Shown here in pieces: positions 36,836 to 49,700 of a DNA stretch of 64,000 bases. The translations under genes were made by a program, and so were the position numbers. The stretch is from Toxoplasma gondii ME49. Lineage: Eukaryota; Apicomplexa; Conoidasida; Eucoccidiorida; Sarcocystidae. The stretch spans positions 4,986,289 through 5,050,288 of the forward strand of contig NC_031479.1 in assembly GCF_000006565.2 (NCBI RefSeq), read 5' to 3'. Position 1 is the first letter of the stretch, and each line of letters starts with the position of its first letter. The notes beneath the pieces were generated by a model, which had not been told where the DNA came from, did no database searches, and was given only the letters and a program-made list of their open reading frames with translations.

Positions 36836-39589
36836 GAACGGCGAAAAAGTAATAGGCGGCAGAAACAAGAAAAACAACGAGACTCACACGGATAATGCGA
36901 GTCGCATGGTATGCGTCGCCACAGGAAAGTCAACAAGGCAAAGAACAAGAGCGATTTCCACAGAGAAACGGAGAAAAATGAACGGCTACTTTGACCGGGT
37001 GTCGGTCCGAGGCCGAGGGGCAGTGTAGGTTGGCCGATTCTTCAGACGAAAAAAATCATGGAAACAAGCAACAGAAGCTGTCATTTAGGTGGGCGATTTT
37101 ACAACGAAACCTGCTCCGTATTAACGGAAACCGCCATCGAAAACCAAGAGCATCTGTGTAACTTGCCTCTGATTCTCTTTTTTTTCCGTTCTCTGCTTAG
37201 TCGAACATTGGCGCCGGAAAGTTTCAGCTTCAGACACCGCAGCAAAAGCAAAGGCGTCTTCAAACGTACAACTGGTGGGTCGCCGACCGAAACTGCTAGA
37301 GGGACTTTACACTTCCCACACGACGACGGCCACACGAGCAGCCTTGATCGTTTCGCTGAAGTTTTCTCTGTGTACGTATTACACGGTAAACGACCCTCTG
37401 ATTCCGGAATGAAGTCTGAGGCAGCTGTCGTGGAAATGTGGAACCGAAGCAAAGTGACAACATCTGTGGGAAGAGCTGAAAAACAAACACTGACATAACG
37501 TCTGCAGGAATGGAGTCGTCCTGTTCTTTTGTGCTGTTACTTCTTATTACGACAGAAGCAATGAAAATCCGTGGTACCGACGAAGTACAGCTGTCCTGTG
37601 AAGCACGCATTGCAGTGTTCGATACGATTAGGCTTCGTTATCAGCGATATCTCCCGTTTTCTCCCTCATTCCTCTGGCAGCCATTTTTCTCCCCTGGCAT
37701 AACAACAAAGAGCATGTGGCTTTTTCGCAAGCGGGTATTTGTGAAACGGTTGACTCGATCTGCATATGGGCAAGAGGGAAACGCGGCGAAGAGGCCGATT
37801 CTTCGTCTTTTCCGGTGAAAACGGAACGTGAACTGTCGGAAAAGAAAGCAAAGAACCCAGCCATTGACCCGTTAGTGTCGATCTCGAGATCGCATGTACA
37901 CACAGACTCACGCTGTTAAACTTGCGCTTCTCATTGTCTTCCGCACCATTCCACTGACATGCATTCTAGCGTGTCCATTCGCTGTTCTGTTTTCTCAGGG
38001 GAGGCAAGAGATCAAAATACCGAAAGTATGTAGAGAGCATCGCCTGCGGCGTCGAGTCAACAAGGGAAGCCTTTCCTTGCAGGAATCAGCTCGAGCAATT
38101 GTGAGGGAGCAGCAGGAATCCGAGAGACACCTCCTTGAATCTTGTAATGATCTCAGAAGTTCTGTCTCTTTACAAGGATCCGCGGTCCAGAACTGTAGAA
38201 GTCAAGTCGATTAACACAGACATGACGAGTATGATCCGATCTCTGAAAAAACGGAAGGAATGTGCTAAGCTCATGCTTGCTGAATGATGATAACTAGAAA
38301 AACAATATTCGACTTAAAAGCAAAACAAAGTCCAGTTGGGAGACACAGCAATAGTTGGGGACTCAAACACAAGCGTATGTTTAAACACGTTTCACCCTAA
38401 GTGTCATGCCATTACAGATCTCTGGGGAAATTGTGAAAGCAGGCACTTCCGTGTCAATGCCTTGTTCGTTGCCTATGTGCTCCGACGAAAGTGGCTTTTG
38501 TTTGTCACTTCCGCCAGACACTTTCTACATTCAGAAGTGATCTCATGCCGTGCGTGGCACAAGGTGTGAAACTCTCTCTCGTAATACGAACCTGTTGAAC
38601 AAGGAATCCCTCGATTTCGTGGCAGAGTGGAAATCCTCTCCGTGCGTAGAACTGTGTGCGACAGGAGTTCGAAGACTCTGTTGGTAAGGCTGCGGAGCGT
38701 TTCTTAGGCGTCGGAATCTTTGTATGATCTTTTGCTGCAGAACTCAAGCATGTTCTGCGAGTGCATTTCACCGAACTGTTCACAAGAGTCTCCTTACGTG
38801 TGATACACTAAACGTCGTTCTCTTGAAAGACTGGAGACACGCAGTGGTCTAGTAAGCTTGAGATGTATGAGCACACTTCGTCGCACATTCAGGTGTCTTG
38901 TTCTTCAGGTTGCCTTTGTAGTGAGTGTGCTAGATACGATTCCGTCGAATTCAAACGGTGGCTGGTTCGCGGAAGTGCAAGAGTCGTTTCCTCGTAGAAG
39001 AAACCTCGCGTGTCCCCCTTTTCTTTCTCCTCGAGAGCCCGTTTCAAAGAGTCCAGAAAGCTGCCGTTTCTATGCCTTTTTTGTGCTCATCACAAGAGTG
39101 TAGTCCAACGTTAACAGCTGGGTGTCCTACCGATGCTGGGTGCGCCGATAACCGAGAAGTGGGCAAAAGCGGCACACACGTGAGAAGGCGGCGCAAAGGT
39201 GACGGCACAAATAAGCAAAGCTACCAAAATGCCGATACACACTTATTTCACGGCAATCGTGCATCGACTACGAGTCTAGGTGAGATTTCCTAGCAGTGGA
39301 TCCTGCCTACGAAGACACATATGTGACGGATGGCATCTCGGGAGCGTCGCAGCGCTCTCCGTTCCTGTCCTTCCCACGCGGGACAACAAGACATCGCGGA
39401 GGGAATGCACGTGGTTAGGTCTTCCTCGGATTGGTTTCTGATTGCTGCAAACTAAAAGGAGCCACAGAAGAAGGAGCGAAAATGCCATGACCGCGTTTCT
39501 CCCGCGTAACACACCGAGGATTGCGAGGAGGGTGCGAGTCGTGAGCGAGACTGGAGAAAGCGAGACTTTTTCGCGCTTCAGCTTGGCGT

Positions 39590-39597
39590 TGCATGCA
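39590..39597. promoter_or_regulatory. TGCATGCA word upstream of the giant gene
   Basis: A palindromic ApiAP2-type word 1.1 kb upstream of the ATG at 40728. A second TGCATGC lies at 39895-39901. A promoter role is inferred from known enrichment of this word in apicomplexan promoters. Confidence 0.3.
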
Positions 39598-40120
39598 CCC
39601 TCCAGTCCGATTCAGCACGCGACTTTAACCGTTTTCACCGAGCGTTTACAGCCACGAGCCCTGTCCTTCTCTGCTATTCAAAAAGAGTCTCTTCTCCCTC
39701 GTTCTCTCCTGTTTCTTGCTTCTGCCTCAATGGCTTCGTGTGTCCCAGTGCACACTTCGCTTTTGCTAAAACCAGGACTAGCGGCAGTGGTCAACTTTTC
39801 CTTTTCGGTTTCGGTACTTCTGCATCAGGGGTGCCACAGAGTCACTCAGTTCTTCTCGAGCTTCGACGATAACGGCTTTCTCTCTTTTCTTCTCTGCATG
39901 CGCTACCTCCTGGAGGTTCTGCCTTGGCCGGCTTGTGTTCTCCTCCGCCTCGGTGGACTACGAAGAAGACCTTGTCTTTGGCGTCTCACAGAATCTCCAG
40001 CAACTCCGTCGGCACTTCTTAAACCTGTTTTCGCTCGCCGGCACTCTCCGTCGACATACACCCCGGGTTTCTTATCACTGGCCTTCTGGGGCTTCTCCGA
40101 CTTCCTGGCTCGCCTCTCTT

Positions 40121-40233
40121 GTCAAGGAAAGCTTCACCGTTAAATGGAACGCCTTGTGTTGAACAAATCTTCTCCCGTCAAATAGAACCTCCTCTGTCAA
40201 ATCGAACTCCCTTTGTTAAAGAGGACTTTTCCT
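40121..40233 (+). repeat. Degenerate 19-bp tandem array
   Basis: Six back-to-back units begin with GT: an 18-bp unit at 40121-40138, then 19-bp units at 40139, 40158, 40177, 40196 and 40215. Most read GTYAAA followed by a GAAC-like core and a pyrimidine-rich end (for example GTCAAATAGAACCTCCTCT). A period of 19 is incompatible with a protein repeat. The array sits about 500 bp before the giant gene's ATG, probably in its promoter or 5' UTR. Confidence 0.7.
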
Positions 40234-40727
40234 TTCAGATACACCTCTCTTTGTTTTCTGTGTTGGTCCTGTTTATTCCGTCGCTTTTGCGGGTCTTTCC
40301 TTGTGTCTTCCGCCTGTCTGTCTGGTCTCTTTCTTCGCTTATTTCTTCTGACTTCTGAGACTCCGAGGGCGCCGAGAGGTTCTCACAAACGACCGCGCGT
40401 GGAGGTAGCAACGCTCCTCTCTAACTTCTCCTCTTGGACTGGTGCTTTGCGCCAAGTAAACCTGCCGCTACCACAGTCACATCGATCTGTTTGTTTCCGG
40501 CCCAGGTTCTGTCGTGTCACCGCAGTTTCAATAGCGCATCAGATAGCGCGAGCCTTCTCTGTTCAGTGTCGTCTTTTGCGGTGAAGACTGCTGGCCCGCC
40601 ACCCCGCCTCGTCTCTGGGGTATGCGGCGGTTCCAAGGAAGGATGAAGAAGTCCTTCGGAGTTCTCGAAAGAGTTTTTCTGAGGCGTCTCTGTCTTCCGC
40701 AGGCTGGTCTCCAACTGCCTTCTCCGC

Positions 40728-43700
40728 ATGGATCCGAGCCAGGGCCGTAACGGCCCTCCTGCGCGTCCGCCGCCTCAGCCTGGCGTGGCGGCTTCCCCGT
40801 TCCCCTCCTTCTCTCCGCCGCCTTTACCCCCGGTGCCTCTCGGTTCCTTTGACACTCAGCCGGGTGGTTCCCCTTCTCTCCCCGCCTTCGCAGCGTCTCT
40901 CTCCCCCACCTCGACTCACTCAACGACAGGGCGACTCATCGGCCAACCGCGCGTCGGCGCCGAGACCTTCTCCCTGAATCGGAACCTCTGCTCGACCTCG
41001 AGCTCTTCGTCCTCGACCTCCAACTCTTCGTCCTCGACCTCCAACTCTTCGTCCTCATCCTCTAGCTCTTCGTCCTCGACACCAGCCTCTTCTTCGGCGT
41101 CCGCCTTCGCTTCCATCTCCCCTCCCGGCGGTCTTCCGAGTGTCTTGTCTTCTGCGCCGGCGCCTCTGTGGCTCTCGGGGGGTTCGCAGGATCCTCAGGG
41201 AGGAGAGAAAAACGCGTTTGCAGAGAACGGTTGGGCGGACTCTGGGGTGGTTCTTCCAGGCGACGAATCGTCGTCGACATCGAGTACGTCTCAGTCGCCA
41301 GATGCGTCGCCTCGCCAGACTCTCTCCTATCCCTCGGCGCCTCTCTGGGCGTCCTGCGAGGCGGTCGACTGGGCGCTGTCTCTCCCGTTTTCTCTGCCCT
41401 TCTCTGTGCTGCCGACTTCCACCCAGACGCTGCTCGGCTATCCAAGAAGTCTGCGCTTCGTCGCGCGACTGCTCCGCCTCCTTGTCCCCTTCCCCAACTC
41501 TTTCGAGCCTTTCCATTCCAAAAAACGATGCCCTCGTGGCGCTTTCTCCGCCCTTGTTGAGGAAGTCCGCCAAACGCTCTCGCCGAAACTCGCTGGCGGC
41601 CTGCTGTATGTACAGCGCACTCTCGACACCGTCGACGACGCGCTCTGGACCAAGCTACAGCACCTGCTGCATAAGCCAAATGATGTTCATGCATTCCACG
41701 GCCTTCTTCTCGACATCATCTCCAGGTAAGCGCAAAGGCAGGGCCGACGCTTGCGAGAACTCGAGGGCAGAGACGGACAGTGAGGGCCGTCGAGGCTTCA
41801 GTCGTTTCTCGGGATGACGTAAACCAGGCGATCCACCGGGTACTGCGAGCCTGTTCCTCCACCGACAACGCCGTTCATTGCCTTCCGTGAAAGCCGCGCA
41901 AACGCTTTGCTCTTCTCCCTCAGAATCTCCGTCTCTGACTGTTTCTCTGCGTGTCTCCATCTCCTCTCCCGTCGTTCTGACTTTTGCCTCGTCTCCCCAC
42001 CCTTCTCGCTTCGCTCTCGCCCTCACCGTTCATCACCGTTCACTCTTCTCTCTTTCCCTCCTTCTCTGTGGCGCAGAGTCAAGTCCTTGGCACCAGGGGC
42101 GACGGCGATCTTTCCCGGCGGCGTGTGTCTGGACGCCGACAGTCGCCCGACGTTTCTTCTCTTCCTCGTCCACCGTCTCCACAGGAGCACCTCCAGTTCT
42201 TCTTTTTCCGCTCCCTACGGAGAGGGCGCAAGTGGCTATGCGTCGGCGTCTTACGCCTTCGCGGTCATCAACGCCTCCGGTTGCGGCTCCGAGTTCCACG
42301 CCTACCGCCTCGAACAGTACCCCTCGCCAGGTGAGCATGTACCCCCCTTGTGTGGGCGCATGCAGTTCGTAGAAAAAATGAGATCCTAATCGGCGAGGGA
42401 AAATCCAAGCGGAGGGCGATGCAGAAGACAGCGAAGACTGAGGCGGAGACGAGACGACGCGCCGTGGAAGAAACGTCTTCGTCTCTTCGCTATTCCAGTC
42501 GTAGAAATGCATATCACTGCATGGTTTCAAGGTTGCTGCTGGCAGAGAACGAAACGTCGGGGAAACAGAGGAACGTGGCGAAGGAAAACCGGAAATTGCC
42601 CCGTTTTTTCTCCCTATGAAGTTGTGGACTGCAGTTGCTTTCTTTCTTGGAAGGTCTGGAACGGCTGCGCGGCTGGCATTTTTGTTTTTGGGTGTTTTTC
42701 CACCGCTCCTTGTGTCGGCTTGGTCACCTTTCCCGGCTCGTTTTGATTGTGTCTTCGCTTTGTTTTCAGGCGCAGTCCAGCGAGATTTGCTGTTGGTGTT
42801 GGAAGATGTGAACGCCGACCACGTGGTGCATTCGTCTTTCTGGTTTGCGGTGTATCGCCTCCTGCTTTCGCCTTCGCCCACCAACTTCCACGTCCTTTAC
42901 ACCGTGCTTCTCCCGCACTTGAACGGAAAGCCTCTGCTGCACAACTGGCTCGTGTCTCCTTCCTCCCCGTCGCCAGATTCGTCCTTCGTCTGTCTCGCTT
43001 CTTCCTCTTCTTCTTCCTGGGGCTCGACGGTTCTCTCTTCTGTGGCTGCCGCAGTTGGTGGCGGGGCGCGTGCGAACGGGACGAAGGGAGAAGAGACATC
43101 GAAGGAAGGGAAGGACGTTGACCTAAGCAGCGCTGCGCTTGTCAAACCTGCGAAACTCGGTGGATGTTGGCGCCCAGCGCCGCAGCTCCGGACTGCCGGA
43201 TCCTCCATTCAGGGCGCACAAGCGGTCTTCGTCTTTCTTCTCAGGTCAGCATCAACTGAAATCAATGTCTTGTTATCTTCAGTGTCTGTCATGCTAGTCG
43301 TTTCTGTCGGCTTGGCTATCTCCAGTCTTTCACTGAGTCCATATCCGTGTCTCCCTATTCTGTCTCCGTTTCCCTGCACTCATAGCCGTGTCCTGCTATC
43401 CTGTCTCCCTTACTCTCTATTCATACAAATGCAGTTCTCCCACGACCAGTGCTCCCTTTTTTCCTACCCCCATGAAGGTCTTTACATTCTCTCGCTTCTG
43501 CTCAACTCGTGACTGCTTTTCTCCGACGCCCCGCTATCCCGTTCCCTCTTCTCATCCGTGTGTCTTTCTTCCAACGTTGTCCATCTTCCCGTCTCGTCTC
43601 CAAGCCTATCTCGTCGTAAGAATACTCGTCTGTAGAGTCCTGTGAGCGCGCCAACTCGGCGCCGCACTCACGCGTGGATATTGGGTTATCGGTGTCTCCT

Positions 43701-46700
43701 CTGCTGCTCCGTGTGACCAATTGCGTAATGCTGCGGCCGCATCCTGTCGCTCGGGTGTCTGCGCGGTTTTTTTCGCTGTCTGCATTTCCTCGAAACTCGT
43801 TTTGTGTGTTGATTCGAAGGTGTTTCGGCTTATCTGAAGAAGAGGCGACGAGCGGCGAAGTGGTTCTTCACCTGGCTTTTGCGTTGCTGCTCTTGGAGGA
43901 TCTCTCACGTCTGCCGACCCTCGTCGGCGCCTCGTCTTCTCCGGACGCAGAACTCTTGCCTGCGCTTGGTCGGTGGCTGCGGACCCGACAAGGAGCAGCC
44001 CAGGCCGCTGCCTCTTCCTCGCTGGGTTTCTCCTTCGACCGATCGCAGGCGTTGCTCGTCTCTTTCGCGATTCAAAATCTCGGGCGTCTCGCGAGTGAGC
44101 AGGCATGGCAGCGGGCCTTCTTCGCCTCCCGCGCGTCGCTCCTCGCCCCGCAGTTCAGGTGTATATACACCGCATTGCTTCGCCTCAAGGGCGAGATGAA
44201 TGGGCGACTCTCACTCGCGGCCCGCGGCTTCGGCGCAGGTGGATGTACACTCCAACCCGCGGCGTGTACACCCGAGATTCGCTTCCCCGGCGCTGCCGTC
44301 TTCCCCCACTTTGGCAGTTTCCGGCTAGATGGCGCCGCGACAGACGAGGAGGCTGGCCAGGCCGCTGCGCTGCCCTTCCCGCTGCCAGTCGATCTTAGCT
44401 CAGCGGCGGAGAGAGTCGAGACCATCGACGGTGTCCTTCGGGCTCTCCGGAAGGCCGTGGACGCCTGCGTTTTGCTCGGAAATCAGGAAAGGCGGATTCC
44501 GAACTCCTACTGCTTTCGCTTCCAACTCATCGTCGACCTTTTTCTCCGGGCAAGTTTGGCGGATCCCGAGCCAAAAGATGGGCCGAGAAAGGACGGGGGA
44601 AGGCGGCGAATGCGGCTGGGACGAAGGCGCAGTCGGGGAAACGAAGTGACAGTGGGAGGTTGCGAGTGTACCGGGTATAAAGGGAGTCAACAAAAAAAAG
44701 AGGCTTTTCAAAAATTTCGGGCCTTACCATTGTCTCCTTGTTTGTGTGTTTCTCTCTTGCCTTCTCTCTCTTTCCCCTTCTCTGTCTCTCTTCACACTCT
44801 CTCTCCTCATTCTCTCTGTCTTCATTCTCTCTGACCTCTCCCTCTGTGTCTCTCTTTACTGTGTGTGTCTTGTCTTTGGTAGGTTTCTTCCTCTCCTGTT
44901 TGTGTTGTCTCTCCTGCTTTCGTTCTTCTCAGAGTCGCCTTTCTGCTGCCCACTTTCCTCTCGCTTTTCAGGTTGTGCCTCTGCCGCTTCCGCACACCGA
45001 TCCGCTGGTGTCGCAGAGTCTGTGGCATGCAGCGGCGCTTCGGCGAGACACGCAGATCGAATTACTGCGTTTGTTGCATGCGTTAGCTCGCCACTTTGCC
45101 GCAACTTTCTTCTCTCTGCCCAACTCTCGCTCAATGGACGCCGAGCGCCTGACGACCATGGCGGCTGTCTGCTGTCTGGCCGACTGCATTTTGCGGCTGC
45201 CTGCATGCGACGAGCCCTCCACAGTTTCTCTCTTCTACTCGGGACTCGCAGACGGCCCTGTTCAGCCGTTTGTCTTCGACATCTCCGGCTTCGCTGAAGA
45301 GTCGTCCTTCCTCCTCTTGTACGACCCCGTCTACGCCACCGCCCGAACGCAGGTGTGTCTACGCTGTACTTCTGCATGCAAACAGCCGTCTAGGGATGTC
45401 CATCTGTCAACCTATTCATGTCTCTACGCATGCATGTACGTGACAGTATCTATCACTCCATTCTGATATTATCCATTGATCTGTCTGCGTCAGTCTATTT
45501 GTTTACCTACCTCTGCGTCTTTAGGTGAGAAGATTTGGTCTGGGAAGCACGCACTCAAGACCTAGTGAGGATTCCACTGCGGAGGATTCACTTCACCAGA
45601 AACAGCTGTTAGGTCACTCTGTCTCAGAGGCTGTCACTACATGGCTGCTTGTTGTGTTCGTCCTCCAGTGGAAGAACATTGTCTTTATGGCAAAACTAAT
45701 GTTTTCACGATTCACTTGTGATGACGAGCAGTCCTGCTTGCTCTGGATATGATCTTTGTGTGCTAGGTTCAGTGCAACAATCCCTCTACATGCTGAATAG
45801 TGTCTTTTTTACTTTTGTGAGGACAACATTCCATGATCCGCATATTGTCTTTATGCTTTATGCTCACTGTGGGTTAACTCACCGTGGTCTACCTGTGCTC
45901 GTCTCTTCTCTATGCCTGCTGTCTGTCTACCTGGGAAGGGTGGAGTGGGCTCGGCTGTCAGCTGTAGAAACGCCCGACAGCGGGGACCGAGACGACTTGT
46001 TGGGCGATCGCGTGGTTTCCAGAACCTCACTTTTACGAAGTCTCAACAGTTGAAGAGCAATATTGTGCAGATAGGAAGGCAACAGAGTCTCTTTCAAACC
46101 CGATAGGAAAGAGAGCAAGAACAGCATCGCTTCACACAGAAAGAAACTGGTGGAGTCGTTCTGTCATCTCTGTGTTGTGTAGATGTGCATGGATCTCTGC
46201 ATTCGGTGTATACTTCCTTTCCGGGCTCCCCCCCAGGGCACACATGCATCTTTGGTTCTCTGCTGTTTTTCCAGATTTTGGATTACTTTAGTGCACTTCG
46301 TCGAGAAGTCCCGTGGTCTCACGTGATGTTTGCATGGGAGAAGGGTCTGCACCTGGGTGAAGGCGACCGTCTCTTCCTCGAGCATGTGGCGGTGTCTTGG
46401 GCGTTTCCGCGGCAGCGGCCGAGCGTGGAGTTGTATATGTCTGGAGAGAAGAGCGATATCGCGGACTTGTTCCCGGAATTTGTGTATCTGAGAGACTTGG
46501 TCTTCATGTTCAAAGCGCTGATGACGCCGGCGGCGAACGCTCTGCCTGACCTGCGACGGTGGTCGGTGGCGGACGCGACGCTCCGGTGGCGCTTCGACCC
46601 GACAGAGGAGCGTTTCAGCGTCACGGCGTTTCAAAAGCAGCTGAACTGCTCCTTCTTCGGGACAGAAAACGACTACTACGAGAAGGTCCGGAGTCAAAAG

Positions 46701-49700
46701 GGTGCGGTGTATCGACAGAGTGTTTTTCAGCGCCTCGCGCAGTGGCTGGGGGTCGGCGAGAAGCCGCGCGCGCCGCCGTCTGGCGCCGATCCGTCGACGC
46801 TTTTGCCGGCGTCTGCGCTCGCCGCGGGAGATCGAATCACGACTGAGGAGGACGTGCTGTACATCAAGAAACTCCCGACGTTCAACGCAAGTCTCCGACC
46901 GCAAGACTGCGAACTCCTCCTCCAGTACCTGACTGCGCCCTACTTGCGCATCCCCCTTGTCACACAGTTCTTCGCCGAGGAAGGCCGCGCCGATGCCCTC
47001 GTCTTGCCGCAACTCCAACTCGTCTTCTCCGCTGTGCTCTTCGAACCGTGGCACTTCCAACATGAGGAGACGAAGAAAGCTCCCGACCTCGTTCCGCCCG
47101 CGAGTCGGAGCTACCTCGCGACTCCCCTCGGCCTGCTCTTCAACGAGCTCCAACACTCGCCGCAGACCCTGCTTTCGTCCCTCGGCGAACTCCTCGCCAT
47201 CGCCATCGACCGCGAGACCGGCGCCTACGGAGGCCCGAGCGCTCTCCTTCTCCTCTACGTCATTCGCGTTGTCGTCAGAGTCCAGTCCTACGTCCTCTTC
47301 ATCCTCAGACACAACCGGTATTGGAAAGAAGGATGGCAAGGCGCCTGTGTTCCGTCAGCGTGCGAAGCCACCAGACGACGCGTCACCTCGTCGGAGTATG
47401 GAGACGGGGGACTGGGGGTTGAGGACGAGTCTGGGGGGGGCGAGCAGAGTGAGAAGGGTGAGAAAAGAAAGGCTGCAGGAGAGAGAGAGGACAGAGAGAC
47501 TCCTGGCGCATCTGCTGCGCTGCCGATGAGCCGCAGCGGGTGGGCGGCGCGCGTGCGGGGCCTTCCGTCTCTGTCGAAGGAGACGCTAGCGACGCTTCGG
47601 TCTTGGCAGGAGAAACTCGAGGCTCGGCTCCGCGGCGAGGTTTTGCACTTGTTGGAGACCTGGGCCTACAAGGCAGTCGCGGACTCGGATATCCGAGCGG
47701 CCTGTCGCCTGTACGCCCACATCGCTCTCCTCTACCAGAATTGCGTCTGGGAGGAGCTCAATGCGCACTCTGTCTCTGCGCTCCTCGTCTCTCTCTTCTT
47801 CATCTTTTCGCACCACAAATTCGCGCTCGAGTTGCCGATGAGCGCGGCCTTCACGGACTCGGGCGGCGCTCTGGGCGCGGGCGCGTCCCCGAGTCCAACA
47901 AGCGGTGCGGGGGCCGCCGGCGCGCCGTTTTTGGGCATCGTCTCGCCGAGCGCAGGCATTTCTGGCGGGAGTCTCTCGGGCTTTGGGTCGAAGACCCCCG
48001 TCGCCACCAACAGTGCAACTGCAGCGGCGATGGGCGCGAAGCGGGGCCCTCCAACGGCGAGTGGAGGCGTGGGGTCACTTGGAGACAGTGCCGGAGACAG
48101 TGGCGCGGGTCCGGTCCTCGGGGGTGGGGCTTCCGGCACAGATGGCGCCGACGACGTCGACTCGCTCCTCGGCGGCGACCCGCTCGGCTTGTCGGACATG
48201 GCAGTATTCCAAATGCTTCAGCAACACCGCCTGCAGCTGCTGCGTTGGCTGGAATCTCACCAGGGAGACCAGGGCGCGAACGAGGTGCTCGAGGCCGTGG
48301 TCCGCACGGCGACCTTCACAGGAAAGCGCGCGTGGCGCGACGAGAACTTTCTGTCTCTGATTTGTGGGAAACGAGGAGAGGAGACGACGCGCGAGACCGC
48401 GGACTCCGTCGACCTCCTCGAGCTCGACGGCGAGAAGACCGGGCGCGGAGGCAAGGCCCGACAAGAGACGGTGGTCAGTCTCCTCTCCCAAGGGGGACCT
48501 GGCGACTCGAGTCCTCGAGGGCCTCTGGGCGAGGGCAGAAGAAGAGGCGAAGACGATGCCCTCGTCGCCAGAGACTGGAGAGAGGTCGGAGACAGAGCCG
48601 CAGCCGGCGGACTCGGCGGACGGGGTCGCTTCGCGCCGGCGACGCATGGCGAGGCGGACAGGCAGGAAAGACACCTCAGCGAACTGGAGAGCGGCGACGA
48701 CGACCGAACGAAGAACGCGTTCGGCGCCACTGAGACGGTCGTGAGTCGACTTAAGCGATTCGTGGGTCGAGAGAAAGGTGGAGAGAAGACGCAGACAGGG
48801 GGGTCTGGACTCGAGCGATACGAACGGTGGCTACGCAAACAAATTGATGTCCCCGGAGACACAGAAATCAACCTGCAGGTGAGAACAGGAGAGAGGAGGA
48901 GTCTTCACTCCTCTTTGGGGCAGTGTACGGATCATGCAAACAAGAAAGGGGAGTGGAGTTCCTTTTCGTTACGGCGTGTGAACTGCTTTTTTCCAGTAAC
49001 AACCAAATGACACAGGCATTCACAGACTATCGTTGAGAGGTCCGATAACCTTGCCGAATGTTGATCGAACTGTGGTGATATGCATACTCATACGATCTGA
49101 TTTGTGCCGATATTCATGTGCATTTATATATATGTTGGTCTTTATACATAGATGTATACATATATACATATATATACATATATATATATGTATCTATCGA
49201 TCTAAGCGAATATTTACTTTTGTGTGAACTGTTGTGTCTTGGTGTATACTTGTACATTTGTATTTGGTATGTCTCTGTATAGCTTGATGCGAACATCTGT
49301 GCAGAAGCGTTCGTCCCCGTGTTCGTCGTTCCTCATGCTTTCCTTTTCCCGCCGATGTCTACTTGGTTCTTGTACAGCCTCAAGCACCTGGGCTTCATGC
49401 CGTGTCTCGGTCTCCTTTCTTTCTCTCCTCCTGTTTGCTTTCTGGTGTGTCCGTCTTCAGCTCGCGGAGTTTACGTTGAAGCGCAATCAGATGGAGATGT
49501 TGGGGGAGTGGGCGAACGACTTCGTGGACTTCACGGATCTCTTCGGCCTCGTCTCGCGAGAAGGGTCCTTCCAGTGTGCGCTGGTGGCGAACACCACGGA
49601 GCGTCTCTGGTGTCGCCTAGTGGGCAGACGCTACGATTTGCAGCGATGGGAGCCTCCGAGCTCGGACGCCTTTCTCTCTCGTGACGGCCCGTTCGCGTCG

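Larger units (their letters stand above)
36836..40727. other. Long divergent intergenic region, kinesin and giant-protein 5' flanks
   Basis: Nearly 3.9 kb lies between two head-to-head genes. Two short plus-strand frames with true ATGs, 37510-37818 and 37894-38214, begin with signal-peptide-like stretches, and a minus-strand stretch at 38580-38783 ends at a GT after CAACAG. None has a recognisable domain, and the strands disagree, so I do not call genes. On the plus strand, 39,490-40,727 is open in long stretches and pyrimidine-rich, like a long 5' UTR of the giant gene. It carries two TGCATGC words and a 19-bp degenerate tandem array. Confidence 0.4.

Noticed and set aside
39442..40143. Plus-strand frame upstream of the giant gene
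   Set aside because: It begins with TTG, has no recognisable domain, and runs into the 19-bp array. It is more likely 5' UTR; an ATG at 39487 leaves a small chance of an upstream coding exon.
40121..40233. CRISPR-like array
   Set aside because: The units abut with no spacers, are degenerate, and the genome is eukaryotic.
46164..47339. 391-codon open frame on the minus strand
   Set aside because: It lies antisense to the long exon 46275-48878, whose sense frame carries the continuous family protein. It is a GC-driven shadow with no splice or motif support.
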